Shown: positions 54,477 to 63,450, numbered from the stretch's first letter. The stretch is 64,000 bases of DNA from Comamonas halotolerans (GCF_030162935.1 NZ_JASAUZ010000034.1:243519-307518), one strand, 5' to 3'. The notes: generated from the letters alone by a model not told the origin. Program-made: numbers and translations.

Positions 54477-55343
54477 TCAGGCTGTCTGCGCCAGAGGGGC
54501 GGCCCAGATGGGCGCGGCAGGATGCGTTGCAGGCGCAACTGGAGCGCCATGGTGACTGAGAGATGCGCTGCCATTGAGAATTTCGCTTGACTGCATGCCA
54601 TAGAGGCTGCGCAGCAGCTCGGGAGTCAGCGCCGAGGATGGGCCGTCATACACCACGCGCCCCTGATGCAGTGCCACAACCCGTGGGCAATAGCGAATGG
54701 CCATGTCAACCTGGTGCAAAGACACCACCACGGTGCAGCGGTCTTCGCGGTTGATGCGGGTGAGTATTTCCATGACCTTGCGCGAGGACTCAGGGTCCAG
54801 CGAGGCGATCGGCTCATCGGCCAGGACGACACGTGCGCCTTGCACAAGGGTGCGTGCAATTGCCGCGCGCTGCTGTTGGCCGCCGGAGAGTGTGGAAGCA
54901 CGCTGAGCGTGGCATTCCGCAATCCCCACGCGAGCAAGCGCTTCCAGGGCCAGTTGGCGCTCGCTGGCCGTGAACCAGCGTGTCCATGAGCGCCACCAAG
55001 GCATGCTGTGCAATCGCCCGATGAGCACATTCATCAATACAGGAAGGCGATCAACCAGATTGAACTGTTGAAACACCATGCCCACTTCTGAGCGGGTCTT
55101 GCGAACATCACGCTGTATCTTTCCATCGGACTGCACGCAGTGGCCTGCCACCTCAATCAGGGAGCCGCTGGTGGAGTCCGCAGCCATCAGGCCTGCGACG
55201 TGCCGCAGCAGCGTGGATTTGCCCGAACCAGAGGCACCGATAAGCGCCACCATTTCACCCTGGGCAATGTCGATCTGAATGTTGTCCAGTGCACGTTTGC
55301 CGTTGGCAAAATGCTTGTTGAGATTTTGGATACGGAGTGACAT
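54477..55343 (-). CDS. phnC: phosphonate ABC transporter ATP-binding protein PhnC
   Basis: 288 aa. Walker [13 protein letters not shown]-loop [11 protein letters not shown], signature [15 protein letters not shown], Walker [14 protein letters not shown] and switch His VSLHQVD are all present. The C-terminal ~35 residues are Ala/Pro/His-rich and beyond the family core. It starts the phnCDE block, 108 bp after phnM, with a palindrome just upstream that matches the one at the phnG/phnF divergence. Confidence 0.94.
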   Translation of the reverse strand: MSLRIQNLNKHFANGKRALDNIQIDIAQGEMVALIGASGSGKSTLLRHVAGLMAADSTSGSLIEVAGHCVQSDGKIQRDVRKTRSEVGMVFQQFNLVDRLPVLMNVLIGRLHSMPWWRSWTRWFTASERQLALEALARVGIAECHAQRASTLSGGQQQRAAIARTLVQGARVVLADEPIASLDPESSRKVMEILTRINREDRCTVVVSLHQVDMAIRYCPRVVALHQGRVVYDGPSSALTPELLRSLYGMQSSEILNGSASLSHHGAPVAPATHPAAPIWAAPLAQTA

Positions 55344-55362
55344 GTTTGGCCCTCTGAAAAAT

Positions 55363-55372
55363 TGTCTAGACA
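55363..55372. promoter_or_regulatory. PhnF-type operator candidate upstream of phnC
   Basis: TGTCTAGACA is a perfect 10-bp palindrome, in the longer context TTGTCTAGACAG, 20 bp before the phnC start. It matches the core of the site in the phnG/phnF gap, so phnCDE may have its own promoter under the same regulator. Confidence 0.65.
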
Positions 55373-55451
55373 GCTTGTTCAGTGTTAGCGATCAATGTGA
55401 AATCGCTTTGACAGAATTGCGAAGCTTTTATGAATGCGGTGACTCCACAGT

Positions 55452-56606
55452 TCACATCACACGCTTGCCTTCGCGCCAGACGCCACGCACCAGAGCCTGG
55501 CGCTTGCCTTCGGGCAGGTCGATGAAGCGCACCTGAATCAGGTCTGCGCGCAGGCCCTGTTTGACTTCGCCGCGATCCACAAGTCCGCAGGAGCGTGCCG
55601 GATTACTGCTGACGGTGGCCACGGCCTGCGGCAGCGTCAGAATGCCGTCGTCCACGAGCCGCTGCACCGCACTGAGGAGACTGCCGGGAACATAGTCGGA
55701 GGAAAGAATGTCAAGCAGGCCTTGGCGAGCCAGTTCGCTGGCAGCGACATTGCCTGAGTGCGAGCCTCCGCGCACCACGTTGGGGCCGCCCATGACCGTG
55801 AACATGCCCCGCTCATGCGCTGCACGCGCTGCCAGCACCGTAGTGGGAAACTCGGACACCGTGGCGCCTTCTGCATAGGCCTGTTGCACATGGGCTTCCG
55901 TGGTGTCATCGTGGCTGGCCAGAGCGATGTTGTTGGTGCGGCAATGGTCGACAAAATACTCACGATGCGGGCGTGCGTAACGCTCTTGCAGCTCTGCCGA
56001 ATACTCGACCTGCCTCAGAAACTTATCAAGGCTCCATCCCTTTTTGCCTGTGTAGTAGATCCGCGCCTGTTCAATGTCTTCCCACTGGCGCTGTCCCGGG
56101 GTGTGATCCATGAGGGAGATCAGCGACAAACGTGCGCGATTGCGAAATGGCTCGAACAGATCAATGGTGTTGGGGGCAGGGAGCTCACAGCGCACGTGCA
56201 AATGGTGATCGGCTCTGAGCAAGCCTTTTTCTGTGCAGCCATCAATGGTGTCAAGCACTCTGCTCCATGCGGTGCCGCGCAGGCTGTCAGGGTCTGCATC
56301 ACCTACGCCAAGCGCGTCGAACACGGTGGTGATGCCGGCTGCCACCACCTCGGCGTCATGCGCCAATAGCGCTGGCATTTCTGCCCACTGCACCTTGGGG
56401 CGCGGCATGAGATGGCGCTCGAAATTATCGGTATGGATTTCCACCATGCCGGGCATCAGGTAGTCGCCTTCCAGGTCATGTCCCGACGGCACCGAAGTCT
56501 GACCTGCATCAACGCTGGCGATGCTGCCCTTGTCGACATGCACGCTGCCGCGCACCACCTCTTGCCCCAGTACGATGTGCCCGTTGAAAAATACGTTGGA
56601 GCTCAT
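55452..56606 (-). CDS. phnM: C-P lyase pathway triphosphate pyrophosphohydrolase PhnM
   Basis: 384 aa, amidohydrolase superfamily. Metal-site motifs are VEIHTDNFERHLMPRP (His-x-Asp) and LASHDDTTEAH; VMGGPNVVRGGSHSGNVAA is a further PhnM signature. PhnM releases pyrophosphate from the ribose-1-(methylphosphonate)-5-triphosphate formed by PhnGHIL. It overlaps phnL by 4 nt (ATGA). Confidence 0.94.
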   Translation of the reverse strand: MSSNVFFNGHIVLGQEVVRGSVHVDKGSIASVDAGQTSVPSGHDLEGDYLMPGMVEIHTDNFERHLMPRPKVQWAEMPALLAHDAEVVAAGITTVFDALGVGDADPDSLRGTAWSRVLDTIDGCTEKGLLRADHHLHVRCELPAPNTIDLFEPFRNRARLSLISLMDHTPGQRQWEDIEQARIYYTGKKGWSLDKFLRQVEYSAELQERYARPHREYFVDHCRTNNIALASHDDTTEAHVQQAYAEGATVSEFPTTVLAARAAHERGMFTVMGGPNVVRGGSHSGNVAASELARQGLLDILSSDYVPGSLLSAVQRLVDDGILTLPQAVATVSSNPARSCGLVDRGEVKQGLRADLIQVRFIDLPEGKRQALVRGVWREGKRVM

Positions 56607-57319
56607 GCATTCCCCCGGTAAAGCGACATGTCAACGTGACGTGTGGACACCGCAGCCCCTACGTCGGGATCGTGGAAAATTCCCAGCACCGCAGCGCCGC
56701 GTGTGACCGCTTCGTTGATCATTTCGACCACGGTACGGGTGTTTGCCGGGTCGAGCGATGCGGTGGGCTCATCCACCAGAAGCAAGGGGCGCGGCTTGAT
56801 CAGGCTGCGCGCAATGTTGATGCGCTGTTGCTCACCGCCGGAGAAGGTGGCTGGCGGAAGGTTCCACAGGCGCTCGGGAATCCGCAGCCGCTCAAGCCAG
56901 CGCGCTGCTTCCTCGCGAGCTGCTGCAACGGCCTCAGGATTTGCGGTGCGGCCTTCAAGCAAGGGCTCTGCCACCACATCCAGCGCCGACACGCGAGGTA
57001 TGACGCGCAGAAACTGGCTGACGTAGCCCACGGTGCTGCGGCGCATTTGCACCAGATCGCGGGCGCTGGCCTGCGTTACATCGATGTTTGCACCTTCTGC
57101 AGTCCGCACAACAATGCTTCCGGCGCTGGCACGGTAGTTGGCGTACACGAGCTTGAGCAGCGTGCTCTTGCCCATGCCGGATGGGCCGTCAAGCACCAGG
57201 CACTCACCCGGGGATGCCTGGAGATCGACATTGCTGAGCACTTGCAGCGTGGCGGCGTTTTGATGGTGCAGGGTGAAGCGCTTGGCCACCCCTTTCATGG
57301 AAAGTACAGGATGTGTCAT
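56603..57319 (-). CDS. phnL: C-P lyase complex ABC-type ATPase PhnL
   Basis: 238 aa. Walker A GPSGMGKSTLLKLVYANYRASAG (the YANY stretch is PhnL-specific), signature FSGGEQQRINIARSL and Walker B LLLVDEPTASLDP. It acts with PhnG, PhnH and PhnI in making the ribose-1-phosphonate triphosphate. Four-base overlaps join it to phnK and phnM. Confidence 0.94.
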   Translation of the reverse strand: MTHPVLSMKGVAKRFTLHHQNAATLQVLSNVDLQASPGECLVLDGPSGMGKSTLLKLVYANYRASAGSIVVRTAEGANIDVTQASARDLVQMRRSTVGYVSQFLRVIPRVSALDVVAEPLLEGRTANPEAVAAAREEAARWLERLRIPERLWNLPPATFSGGEQQRINIARSLIKPRPLLLVDEPTASLDPANTRTVVEMINEAVTRGAAVLGIFHDPDVGAAVSTRHVDMSLYRGNA

Positions 57320-58104
57320 GGCTGAAGCACTGAAGAGACAAGCAGTTGGGTGTAGGGGTGCTGTGGGTCATCGAGCACCTGATCGGTGAGGCCAGACTCG
57401 ACAATGCGCCCCCGTTGCATGACCACCATGCGGTGTGCCAGCAAACGCGCTACGGCCAGGTCATGGGTCACGATGACCACGGCGAGCTGCATCTCCTGGC
57501 TCAGGTGGCGCAGCATGTCCAGCAGGCGCGCCTGTACCGATACGTCCAGGCCCGAAGTTGGTTCGTCCATGAAAACCAGGCGTGGATTGGTCACCAGGTT
57601 GCGGGCGATCTGCAGGCGCTGGCGCATGCCGCCGGAAAAATTTTTCGGCAGGTCGTCAATGCGGACTGCATCAATTTCCACGCGCATCAACCACTGTGTG
57701 GCGCTGGCTCTGAGTTGTGCGTAGTGCCTGTGGCCCAAGCCCATGAGCCGCTCACCGACATTGGCACCGGCTGAAACTTCCATGCGCAGACCATCGGCAG
57801 GATTCTGGTGCACAAAACCCCAGTCTGTGCGGGCCAGCAGGCGCTGACGTGCAATGCTGAGCGCATGCACGTTGTCGCATCGGCCATCGCGCATCTGGTA
57901 GTCAACGCTGCCACTGTCAGGGCGTAGTCGCGCCGAGATGATGTTCAGGAGCGTACTTTTGCCGGAGCCCGATTCGCCGACGACAGCCAGTACCTCGCCG
58001 GGCCAGAGTTCAAAAGAAGCATGGTGCAACGCGGTGAAATCGCCAAATTTTTTGGACACATTGCGCACGCTTAACAAAGGGGTGGGGTGGGATGTGGAAG
58101 TCAT
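57316..58104 (-). CDS. phnK: C-P lyase complex ABC-type ATPase PhnK
   Basis: 262 aa. Walker [26 protein letters not shown], a Q-loop in GFVHQNPADGLRMEVSAG (a PhnK signature), FSGGMRQRLQIARNL and Walker B LVFMDEPTSGLD, with His in VTHDLAVARLL. PhnK binds the PhnGHIJ core and is needed for C-P bond cleavage in vivo. It lies 12 nt after phnJ. Confidence 0.94.
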   Translation of the reverse strand: MTSTSHPTPLLSVRNVSKKFGDFTALHHASFELWPGEVLAVVGESGSGKSTLLNIISARLRPDSGSVDYQMRDGRCDNVHALSIARQRLLARTDWGFVHQNPADGLRMEVSAGANVGERLMGLGHRHYAQLRASATQWLMRVEIDAVRIDDLPKNFSGGMRQRLQIARNLVTNPRLVFMDEPTSGLDVSVQARLLDMLRHLSQEMQLAVVIVTHDLAVARLLAHRMVVMQRGRIVESGLTDQVLDDPQHPYTQLLVSSVLQP

Positions 58105-58116
58105 GGTGAATCTCGC

Positions 58117-59091
58117 TCACAAGGCGGTGTGCATCTCGTCCGGCGCATCTGCGTGAGCGTTCGCATGTGCATCCGCTTGTGCATGTGCAGGCAAAGGAGA
58201 GGGGGGCTGCATGGATTGGCGTTCCTGGCAGTAATCCGAGTCGGAGCACACATGTATGCGCGAGCCCTTGTCATCGGTAATCACCTCATCAAGGAAAGAG
58301 TCCGCCGCGCCGCACAGCGCGCATGTGTCATTCCAGCGCTGCACTTCAAACGGGTGATCCTCGAATCCCAGGCTTTCCACCTTGGTGTAGGGTGGAACGG
58401 CATAGATGCGCTTTTCACGGCCCGCACCGAAGAGCTGTAGCGCAGGGTTCATGTGCATCTTGGGGTTGTCAAACTTCGGTATGGGCGAAGGAGACATCAG
58501 ATAGCGGTCATTCACCATGACGGGGTAGTCGTAGGTGGTGGCAATGTGTCCATAGCGCGCAACGTCTTCATACAGCTTGACGTGCATGAGCCCGTATTCC
58601 GCCAGCGCATGCAGCAAGCGACTCTCGGTGGAGCGGGGCTCCAAGCGTTGCAAAGGCTCGGGTTGCGGCACCTGATAGACAATGATCTGGCCTTCGCGCA
58701 GCGGCACTTCTGGAATGCGGTGCCGCGTCTGGATGATGCTCGCCTCTGTGGTGCGCGTTGTCACAGGCAAGCCCGTGGTGCGCTGGAAGAATCTGCGAAT
58801 GTTGACGGCGTTGACCGTGTCGTCCGAGCCTTGGTCAATCACTTTCAGCGTGTCTTTGCGGCCAATGACTGCTGCAGTGACTTGTATTCCACCTGTGCCC
58901 CAACCGTAAGGGAGCGGCATTTCGCGTGAGCCGAAGGGCACCTGGTAGCCCGGTATGGCAACAGCCTTCAGAATGGCGCGCCGAATCATGCGCTTGGTGC
59001 GTTCGTCAAGGTACGCAAAGTTCACGTTCGAGTCCGTGGCCTGCGTAACATCTTCAAAGCCAAGCAGCGTCTCATCAATGGGGGCGTTCAT
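58117..59091 (-). CDS. phnJ: radical SAM C-P lyase PhnJ
   Basis: 324 aa. The C-terminal cysteines C257, C260, C282 and C288 give CX2CX21CX5C; in the E. coli enzyme the first three hold the 4Fe-4S cluster and the fourth is the thiyl-radical Cys. The N-terminal FAYLDERTKRMIRRAILKAVAIPGYQVPFGSREMPLPYGWGTGG is the PhnJ signature. It breaks the C-P bond to give the 5-phosphoribosyl-1,2-cyclic phosphate. The last ~30 residues form an Ala/His/Asp/Pro-rich tail that looks like low complexity. Confidence 0.95.
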   Translation of the reverse strand: MNAPIDETLLGFEDVTQATDSNVNFAYLDERTKRMIRRAILKAVAIPGYQVPFGSREMPLPYGWGTGGIQVTAAVIGRKDTLKVIDQGSDDTVNAVNIRRFFQRTTGLPVTTRTTEASIIQTRHRIPEVPLREGQIIVYQVPQPEPLQRLEPRSTESRLLHALAEYGLMHVKLYEDVARYGHIATTYDYPVMVNDRYLMSPSPIPKFDNPKMHMNPALQLFGAGREKRIYAVPPYTKVESLGFEDHPFEVQRWNDTCALCGAADSFLDEVITDDKGSRIHVCSDSDYCQERQSMQPPSPLPAHAQADAHANAHADAPDEMHTAL

Positions 59092-60194
59092 GATTGTTCC
59101 TCGAGGGTGTTCACATCCTTGACGCAGGTCTGGTTGCGCATGCGGCGCACCAGGTCCAGCTCAGCCTGAAAGTCCACGTAGTGCGGCAGCTTCAAGTGCT
59201 GCACGAAGCCGGATGCCTCCAGGCTGTCGCTGTGCGAGAGCACAAACTCGGGCATTTGCGCTGGAGATTCGATGGATTCGCCCAGCTCTGCCGCGCGCAG
59301 GGCGCGGTCCACCAGGCTCATCGCCATGGCTTTGCGCTCGCTGTGGCCAAATGCCAGGCCGTAACCGCGTGTGAATTGCGGGGGCTCGGTTTTGCTGCCT
59401 GCAAACTGATTGACCATTTCGCATTCGGTGAGCTCGATATCGCCAATCGAAATCGTGAAATCCAGCTCTTCAGGCGCAAGCTCCACCGCAACTTCACCCA
59501 CGCGGATTTCGCCAACGAAGGGGTGTGTGTGCGAGTAGCCGCGCTGCGTGGAATAGGCCATTGCCAGCAAGAAACCTTCATCACCTCGCGCAAGGTTTTG
59601 CAGGCGTGTGGCCCGGTTGGCAGGAAAGCGCAGCGGCTCGCGCGTCAGGTCCTGTGGTGCGGGATCACCTTCTGGCACAGGGTGCTGCTCGATAAGCCCT
59701 TCCTGGTTGAGCAGCTCAACCACGCGCGGCGGTGGTGGCTCGATGTGTTCAGTGCACGGCGCATGTGCCAGCGAATCGCGCTGCGCATTGGCTGCCAGCG
59801 AAAAATCCAGCAAACGTTGCGTGTAGTCGTAAGTGGGGCCAAGCACCTGTCCGCCCGGCAAGTCTTTGAACGTTGCCGAGATGCGGCGTGCAATCGCCAT
59901 GTCACTGGTGCGCAATGGCTGGGTTTCACCAAGACGTGGCAGCGTGGCACGATAGGCTCGCAGCAGGAAGATGGCCTCCACCAGATCGCCACTCGATTGT
60001 TTGATGGCCAGAGCGGCCAGATCTCGGTCATAGACAGAACCTTCTGTCATCACGCGGTCTACAGCCAGCTTCATCTGCTCGCGGATTTGCGCAATGCTCA
60101 GCTCTGCCAGAGCAGTGTCTCCCCGGCGCTGTTCGCTGATGAGTCGGTAGCTATTGAGAATGGCGGTTTCACCGCCTTTGACGGCAACATACAT
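59088..60194 (-). CDS. phnI: C-P lyase core subunit PhnI
   Basis: 368 aa. MYVAVKGGETAILNSYRLISEQRRGDTALAELSI is the PhnI N-terminal signature; REPLRFPANRATRLQNLARGDEGFLLAMAYSTQRGYSHTHPF is conserved in the middle. PhnI alone acts as a nucleosidase and, with PhnGHL, couples phosphonate to ATP-derived ribose. It overlaps phnJ by 4 nt and follows phnH by 1 nt. Confidence 0.95.
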   Translation of the reverse strand: MYVAVKGGETAILNSYRLISEQRRGDTALAELSIAQIREQMKLAVDRVMTEGSVYDRDLAALAIKQSSGDLVEAIFLLRAYRATLPRLGETQPLRTSDMAIARRISATFKDLPGGQVLGPTYDYTQRLLDFSLAANAQRDSLAHAPCTEHIEPPPPRVVELLNQEGLIEQHPVPEGDPAPQDLTREPLRFPANRATRLQNLARGDEGFLLAMAYSTQRGYSHTHPFVGEIRVGEVAVELAPEELDFTISIGDIELTECEMVNQFAGSKTEPPQFTRGYGLAFGHSERKAMAMSLVDRALRAAELGESIESPAQMPEFVLSHSDSLEASGFVQHLKLPHYVDFQAELDLVRRMRNQTCVKDVNTLEEQS

Positions 60195-60195
60195 G

Positions 60196-60816
60196 TCAGA
60201 CGGCCTCCGAAGAAAGCACTTGGGTGGTACGTGGCAGGCCCAGCACGTGGGATGGGGAAGTCAAAAGCACATCCACGCCACGCGGAAAAGCGGCATGATT
60301 GTCAGCCCACTGCGTGACGAAATCGGCAGGTAAGCCGTGGGCGCTCAACGCAAGCGTCTGTTTGATTCCAGGGCCACTCAGCGTGAAGTGCTGCGCAGAC
60401 TTTTGGCTGGAGTGATCCAACTCCATCACGCAGGTGGCCGAGTGGTCCGGGTATTCGTCAGAGCCAGCCTCCAGCTCGGCCAGTGATGGCCATGCATCAC
60501 CACGGGCCAGCCATAAGAACTGGGCCTGCGCAGGATCGTCAACAAGGCGGCAGCCTGTGTGAAAGCGCAACCAGGTTGGGGCGTCGGATTGCGCGATGGA
60601 CGAGGAGACCCACAACGAGGTTTCGCTGTCGAGCAATGCCAAAAGCAAAAGTGCGCTGCTGTTGTGACCTGCGTTGGGAAGCTGCGCGATGGCCGGGATC
60701 TCCACCGCTTTGCCCGGCATGGAAAGCGCCTGCAAGGCGCACCGGAAAATTTCCTGACTACCCGCTACGCCGTCGTGAAACCCGGGCACCACGTTCTGAA
60801 GGTCTTCGGCTTTCAT
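60196..60816 (-). CDS. phnH: C-P lyase core subunit PhnH
   Basis: 206 aa from ATG 60816, which overlaps the phnG stop as ATGA; the frame continues to 61191, but that part is antisense-like Arg-rich noise over phnG. Motifs VVPGFHDGVAGSQEIFRCALQALSMPGK and NSSALLLLALLDSETSLW are PhnH signatures; the fold is a PRTase-like, non-PRPP-binding one. It is a structural part of the PhnGHIJ complex. Confidence 0.93.
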   Translation of the reverse strand: MKAEDLQNVVPGFHDGVAGSQEIFRCALQALSMPGKAVEIPAIAQLPNAGHNSSALLLLALLDSETSLWVSSSIAQSDAPTWLRFHTGCRLVDDPAQAQFLWLARGDAWPSLAELEAGSDEYPDHSATCVMELDHSSQKSAQHFTLSGPGIKQTLALSAHGLPADFVTQWADNHAAFPRGVDVLLTSPSHVLGLPRTTQVLSSEAV

Positions 60817-61325
60817 TCCTGCTCCTCGTCGTTGTCGTCTTCTCCTGCCTCGCGTGCCACGGTGAAGAAATCGACCTTGGTTGCATGTGCGCGCTTTTGG
60901 CGCTCGGCTTGCTGCGCGCGCAGGTACGAGCGAATGGGCTCCAGTAGCTGTTGTGACAGCGTGGCGTGGTGCTGCGGGGTTTGCAGCAAGGCGTCTGCAA
61001 TGGCGGCCAGTTGCACATGTCGATGTGTTCGGCCCAGGATATAGGCAACACCCACGGAATCGGCGGCTTCTGGTGTGCTGCAGCGCAGGGTGCAGCGCGT
61101 GACGGTGACTTCTCCCAGGTTGAAGCGTGCGCCAGTGCCACCAGCGCGGCCTTGCAGCATGTACAGCCCGGTCTCGGGCTGCCTCAGCCATTGCAGCGTC
61201 AACTGCGACTGCAGTGGCGATATGGCCCGCTCAAGAAGTTGGAGGGGAGATCTGGCCAGCAAGGCCATCCACTCGGGCCGCGTCGCTTTTTGCGAGCGCC
61301 CATCTTTGTCAAATGCATGAAACAT
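60813..61325 (-). CDS. phnG: C-P lyase core subunit PhnG
   Basis: 170 aa from ATG 61325; a TTG at 61343 lies inside the palindrome and is less likely. EWMALLARSPLQLLERAI, the PETGLYMLQGRAGGTGARFNLGEVTVTRC stretch and VAYILGRTHRHVQLAAIADAL are PhnG signatures. It ends in an acidic tail (GEDDNDEEQE). First gene of the minus-strand phnGHIJKLM operon, divergent from phnF. Confidence 0.93.
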   Translation of the reverse strand: MFHAFDKDGRSQKATRPEWMALLARSPLQLLERAISPLQSQLTLQWLRQPETGLYMLQGRAGGTGARFNLGEVTVTRCTLRCSTPEAADSVGVAYILGRTHRHVQLAAIADALLQTPQHHATLSQQLLEPIRSYLRAQQAERQKRAHATKVDFFTVAREAGEDDNDEEQE

Positions 61326-61341
61326 GATGGTGCTACTTTCC

Positions 61342-61359
61342 AAGTTGTGTAGACAACTT
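61342..61359. promoter_or_regulatory. PhnF-type operator candidate in the phnG/phnF divergent promoter
   Basis: AAGTTGT-GTAG-ACAACTT has perfect 7-bp arms. Its core TTGTGTAGACAA is nearly the TTGTCTAGACA found before phnC. It lies 17 bp before phnG and 41 bp before phnF, so one repressor could control both directions. Confidence 0.7.
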
Positions 61360-61400
61360 TGTCTGTCGCATGCACTTTAGATAGCCAACATTTAGTTTTC

Positions 61401-62165
61401 ATGACAAACAAATCCATCGCAGAAAATTCTTCGCTGGCCTTGCCGCTGCCAGAGAGTAGTTTCTGGGCGCGCATTGCCAACGAGATTGCGGACTCCATAC
61501 GCCGTGGCATTTATCCGCCAGGTCAGAAGCTCCCTTCTGAAACTGCACTGGCACAGCACTACGACGTCAATCGACACACCATTCGCCGCTCGCTGGCAAC
61601 ACTGGGTCAGCTGGGGCTTGTGCGCTCCACGCAGGGCAGTGGTACGTACGTGGAAGACTTTGCGGTCGACTTGATCCTCGGTAAGCGCACACGCCACCGA
61701 CAGAGCCTGAAACAAGCAGGTCTCAAAGGTGGCATGAGCGTGCTCAGTGTCACCACAGAAGCCGCCGATACCGGGGTTGCGCAGGCATTGCAAATACGTC
61801 GGGGAGGGCGAGTGCTTCACCTGGTTGTGCTTGGTGAAGGCGGCGGTCATGTATTGCACATCAGCGACCGTTACTTTCCACTGCCGCGTTTTGCAGGGCT
61901 GGAGCTGCATTTGCAAGAATCGGGGTCGATCACAGAATCATTTCTACGGCTTGGTGTCGAGGACTACACGCGCAAGGAAAGCCGCATATCGGCCCGGCTC
62001 CCGGATACCGAAATCGCCAGCTTGCTGCAGCAACCTGCAACACGCCCCGCGCTTCAAGTGACCAGCGTCAACGTAGATACCGAAGGCATCCCACTTGAAT
62101 TTGCACGTACCTGGTTTGCGGGCGACCGCGTCACGCTCACGGTGAATCATGAGCACGATGAATGA
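61401..62165 (+). CDS. phnF: phosphonate regulator PhnF (GntR/HutC family)
   Basis: 254 aa from ATG 61401; the frame is open back to 61359 but lacks support. The N-terminal winged HTH (FWARIANEIADSIRRGIYPPGQKLPSETALAQHYDVNRHTIRRSLATLGQLGLVRSTQGSGTYV) and the C-terminal UTRA ligand domain are both complete. PhnF proteins repress phn genes and are released by a phosphate-related signal. It is divergent from phnG and overlaps the next gene by 17 nt. Confidence 0.93.
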   Translation: MTNKSIAENSSLALPLPESSFWARIANEIADSIRRGIYPPGQKLPSETALAQHYDVNRHTIRRSLATLGQLGLVRSTQGSGTYVEDFAVDLILGKRTRHRQSLKQAGLKGGMSVLSVTTEAADTGVAQALQIRRGGRVLHLVVLGEGGGHVLHISDRYFPLPRFAGLELHLQESGSITESFLRLGVEDYTRKESRISARLPDTEIASLLQQPATRPALQVTSVNVDTEGIPLEFARTWFAGDRVTLTVNHEHDE

Positions 62166-62868
62166 ATTGGAAAAAGCACATCGCATCGCAATTTATTTCG
62201 CGCCTGCGATGGAGACCGAGCTATGGCGTAAAGGCAGTCAGTGGCTTGGCCGCTGCGCTGCGACCAGCACAGCAATGCCCCAGCCTATGGTGCCACCCTT
62301 TACCGCCAAAGAATTCCAGCAGCTGACGCAAGAGCCGCGTCGCTATGGCCTGCATGCCACGCTCAAAGCACCATTCCGCTTGTCTGAAGGTGTCTGCGTG
62401 GACAACTTGCTCGACGCCATCAGCAAGATTTGCGCGACACACAGGAAGATTGCACTGTCTCCACTGCGGGTATCACGCTTAGGTAATTTTTTAAGCTTGC
62501 GGCCATCAGAAGATCAGGCCGAAGTAAATGCGCTGGCCAGTGACTGCGTGAAGTCGCTGCAGCCTTTTGCCGCACCGCTGACCGAGGAGGAGTGGCTGAA
62601 GCGACGCCGTGCAAACCTGTCAGCCGAGCAGGATCTGCTGGTGCAGCAGTGGGGTTACCCATGGGTGTTTGAGCACTTCCGCTTTCATATCTCTCTCTCA
62701 GGCCCGCTCAAAGCACTGGCGCAGGCGCAGTTGCTTGCCTTGCAAAGTGAAGCGGAACGCTATTTCCACCACTTGGCACCTTGCGTTCTGGACAGAATTG
62801 CCGTGTTTGCAGAGTTCGCACCTGGGACAGATTTCCAGTTAATCACGCAGATGGAGCTGGCAGTATGA
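62149..62868 (+). CDS. DUF1045 phosphonate-metabolism protein, 2H phosphoesterase-like
   Basis: 239 aa. It has two His-x-Ser/Thr motifs about 110 residues apart, H69-x-T71 in RYGLHATLKAPF and H180-x-S182 in FRFHISLSGPL, the hallmark of 2H cyclic phosphodiesterases. DUF1045 genes are known companions of C-P lyase loci. Because C-P lyase yields a 1,2-cyclic phosphate and no phnP is present here, this protein may open that ring (inference). It overlaps phnF by 17 nt and phnN by 4 nt. Confidence 0.85.
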   Translation: MSTMNELEKAHRIAIYFAPAMETELWRKGSQWLGRCAATSTAMPQPMVPPFTAKEFQQLTQEPRRYGLHATLKAPFRLSEGVCVDNLLDAISKICATHRKIALSPLRVSRLGNFLSLRPSEDQAEVNALASDCVKSLQPFAAPLTEEEWLKRRRANLSAEQDLLVQQWGYPWVFEHFRFHISLSGPLKALAQAQLLALQSEAERYFHHLAPCVLDRIAVFAEFAPGTDFQLITQMELAV

Positions 62869-63428
62869 CAGGGCGACTTATCTATGTGATTGGCCCATCG
62901 GGTGCGGGCAAAGACAGTGTTTTGCAGGGGCTTCGCTCACAGTGGCCCGGTCATATTCCTGTGCATTGGGCCTGCCGTACCATCACTCGCCCTGCAACAC
63001 CCCATGGTGAGTGCCATGAGGCAGTGGATAAGGCTGGTTTTGAGCAAATGTCGCTCTCCAATGCTTTTGCGCTGCAGTGGCGCGCCAATGGCCTGGCGTA
63101 TGGCGTAAGGCATGAAGAGGTACGCCGCGTCATGCATGGGCACTGGGTTTTCGTCAATGGTTCTAGGGCTTATTTGCCTGAGCTTCTACAGTTCGCCCCG
63201 CAGGCAACAGTGGTGCATATCAGCGCGTCGCCAGAAGTGCTCAAGTCACGATTGCTCGCACGTGGCCGTGAGTCCGAAGCAGCGGTATCGGCACGCATGC
63301 AACGTGCAGTAGAACTTGAGCTGCCACCTACTTCCATCCAAATCATGAATGACGGGGTGCTTGAGGACGCAGTCATCAATCTACGCAAGCATTTGATGGC
63401 TGAGCAATCCAAGGGTGTAGCTGATTGA
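62865..63428 (+). CDS. phnN: ribose 1,5-bisphosphate phosphokinase PhnN
   Basis: 187 aa from ATG 62865 (ATGA overlap with the DUF1045 gene); the frame runs further upstream without support. The guanylate-kinase-like P-loop VIGPSGAGKDSVL lies at residues ~8-20, CRTITRPATP is the PhnN substrate segment, and LLARGRE forms the lid. PhnN phosphorylates ribose 1,5-bisphosphate to PRPP, closing the C-P lyase pathway. Confidence 0.93.
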   Translation: MTGRLIYVIGPSGAGKDSVLQGLRSQWPGHIPVHWACRTITRPATPHGECHEAVDKAGFEQMSLSNAFALQWRANGLAYGVRHEEVRRVMHGHWVFVNGSRAYLPELLQFAPQATVVHISASPEVLKSRLLARGRESEAAVSARMQRAVELELPPTSIQIMNDGVLEDAVINLRKHLMAEQSKGVAD

Positions 63429-63450
63429 AAAATTACTTATTCTTCGGGTA

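Noticed and set aside
59094..60317. A 407-codon plus-strand open frame opposite phnI.
   Set aside because: It lies wholly antisense to the well-supported phnI and has no family signature; it is a codon-bias shadow.
60817..61191. Long N-terminal extension of PhnH.
   Set aside because: The extension overlaps phnG almost completely and is Arg-rich noise; ATG 60816 with its ATGA overlap is the natural start.
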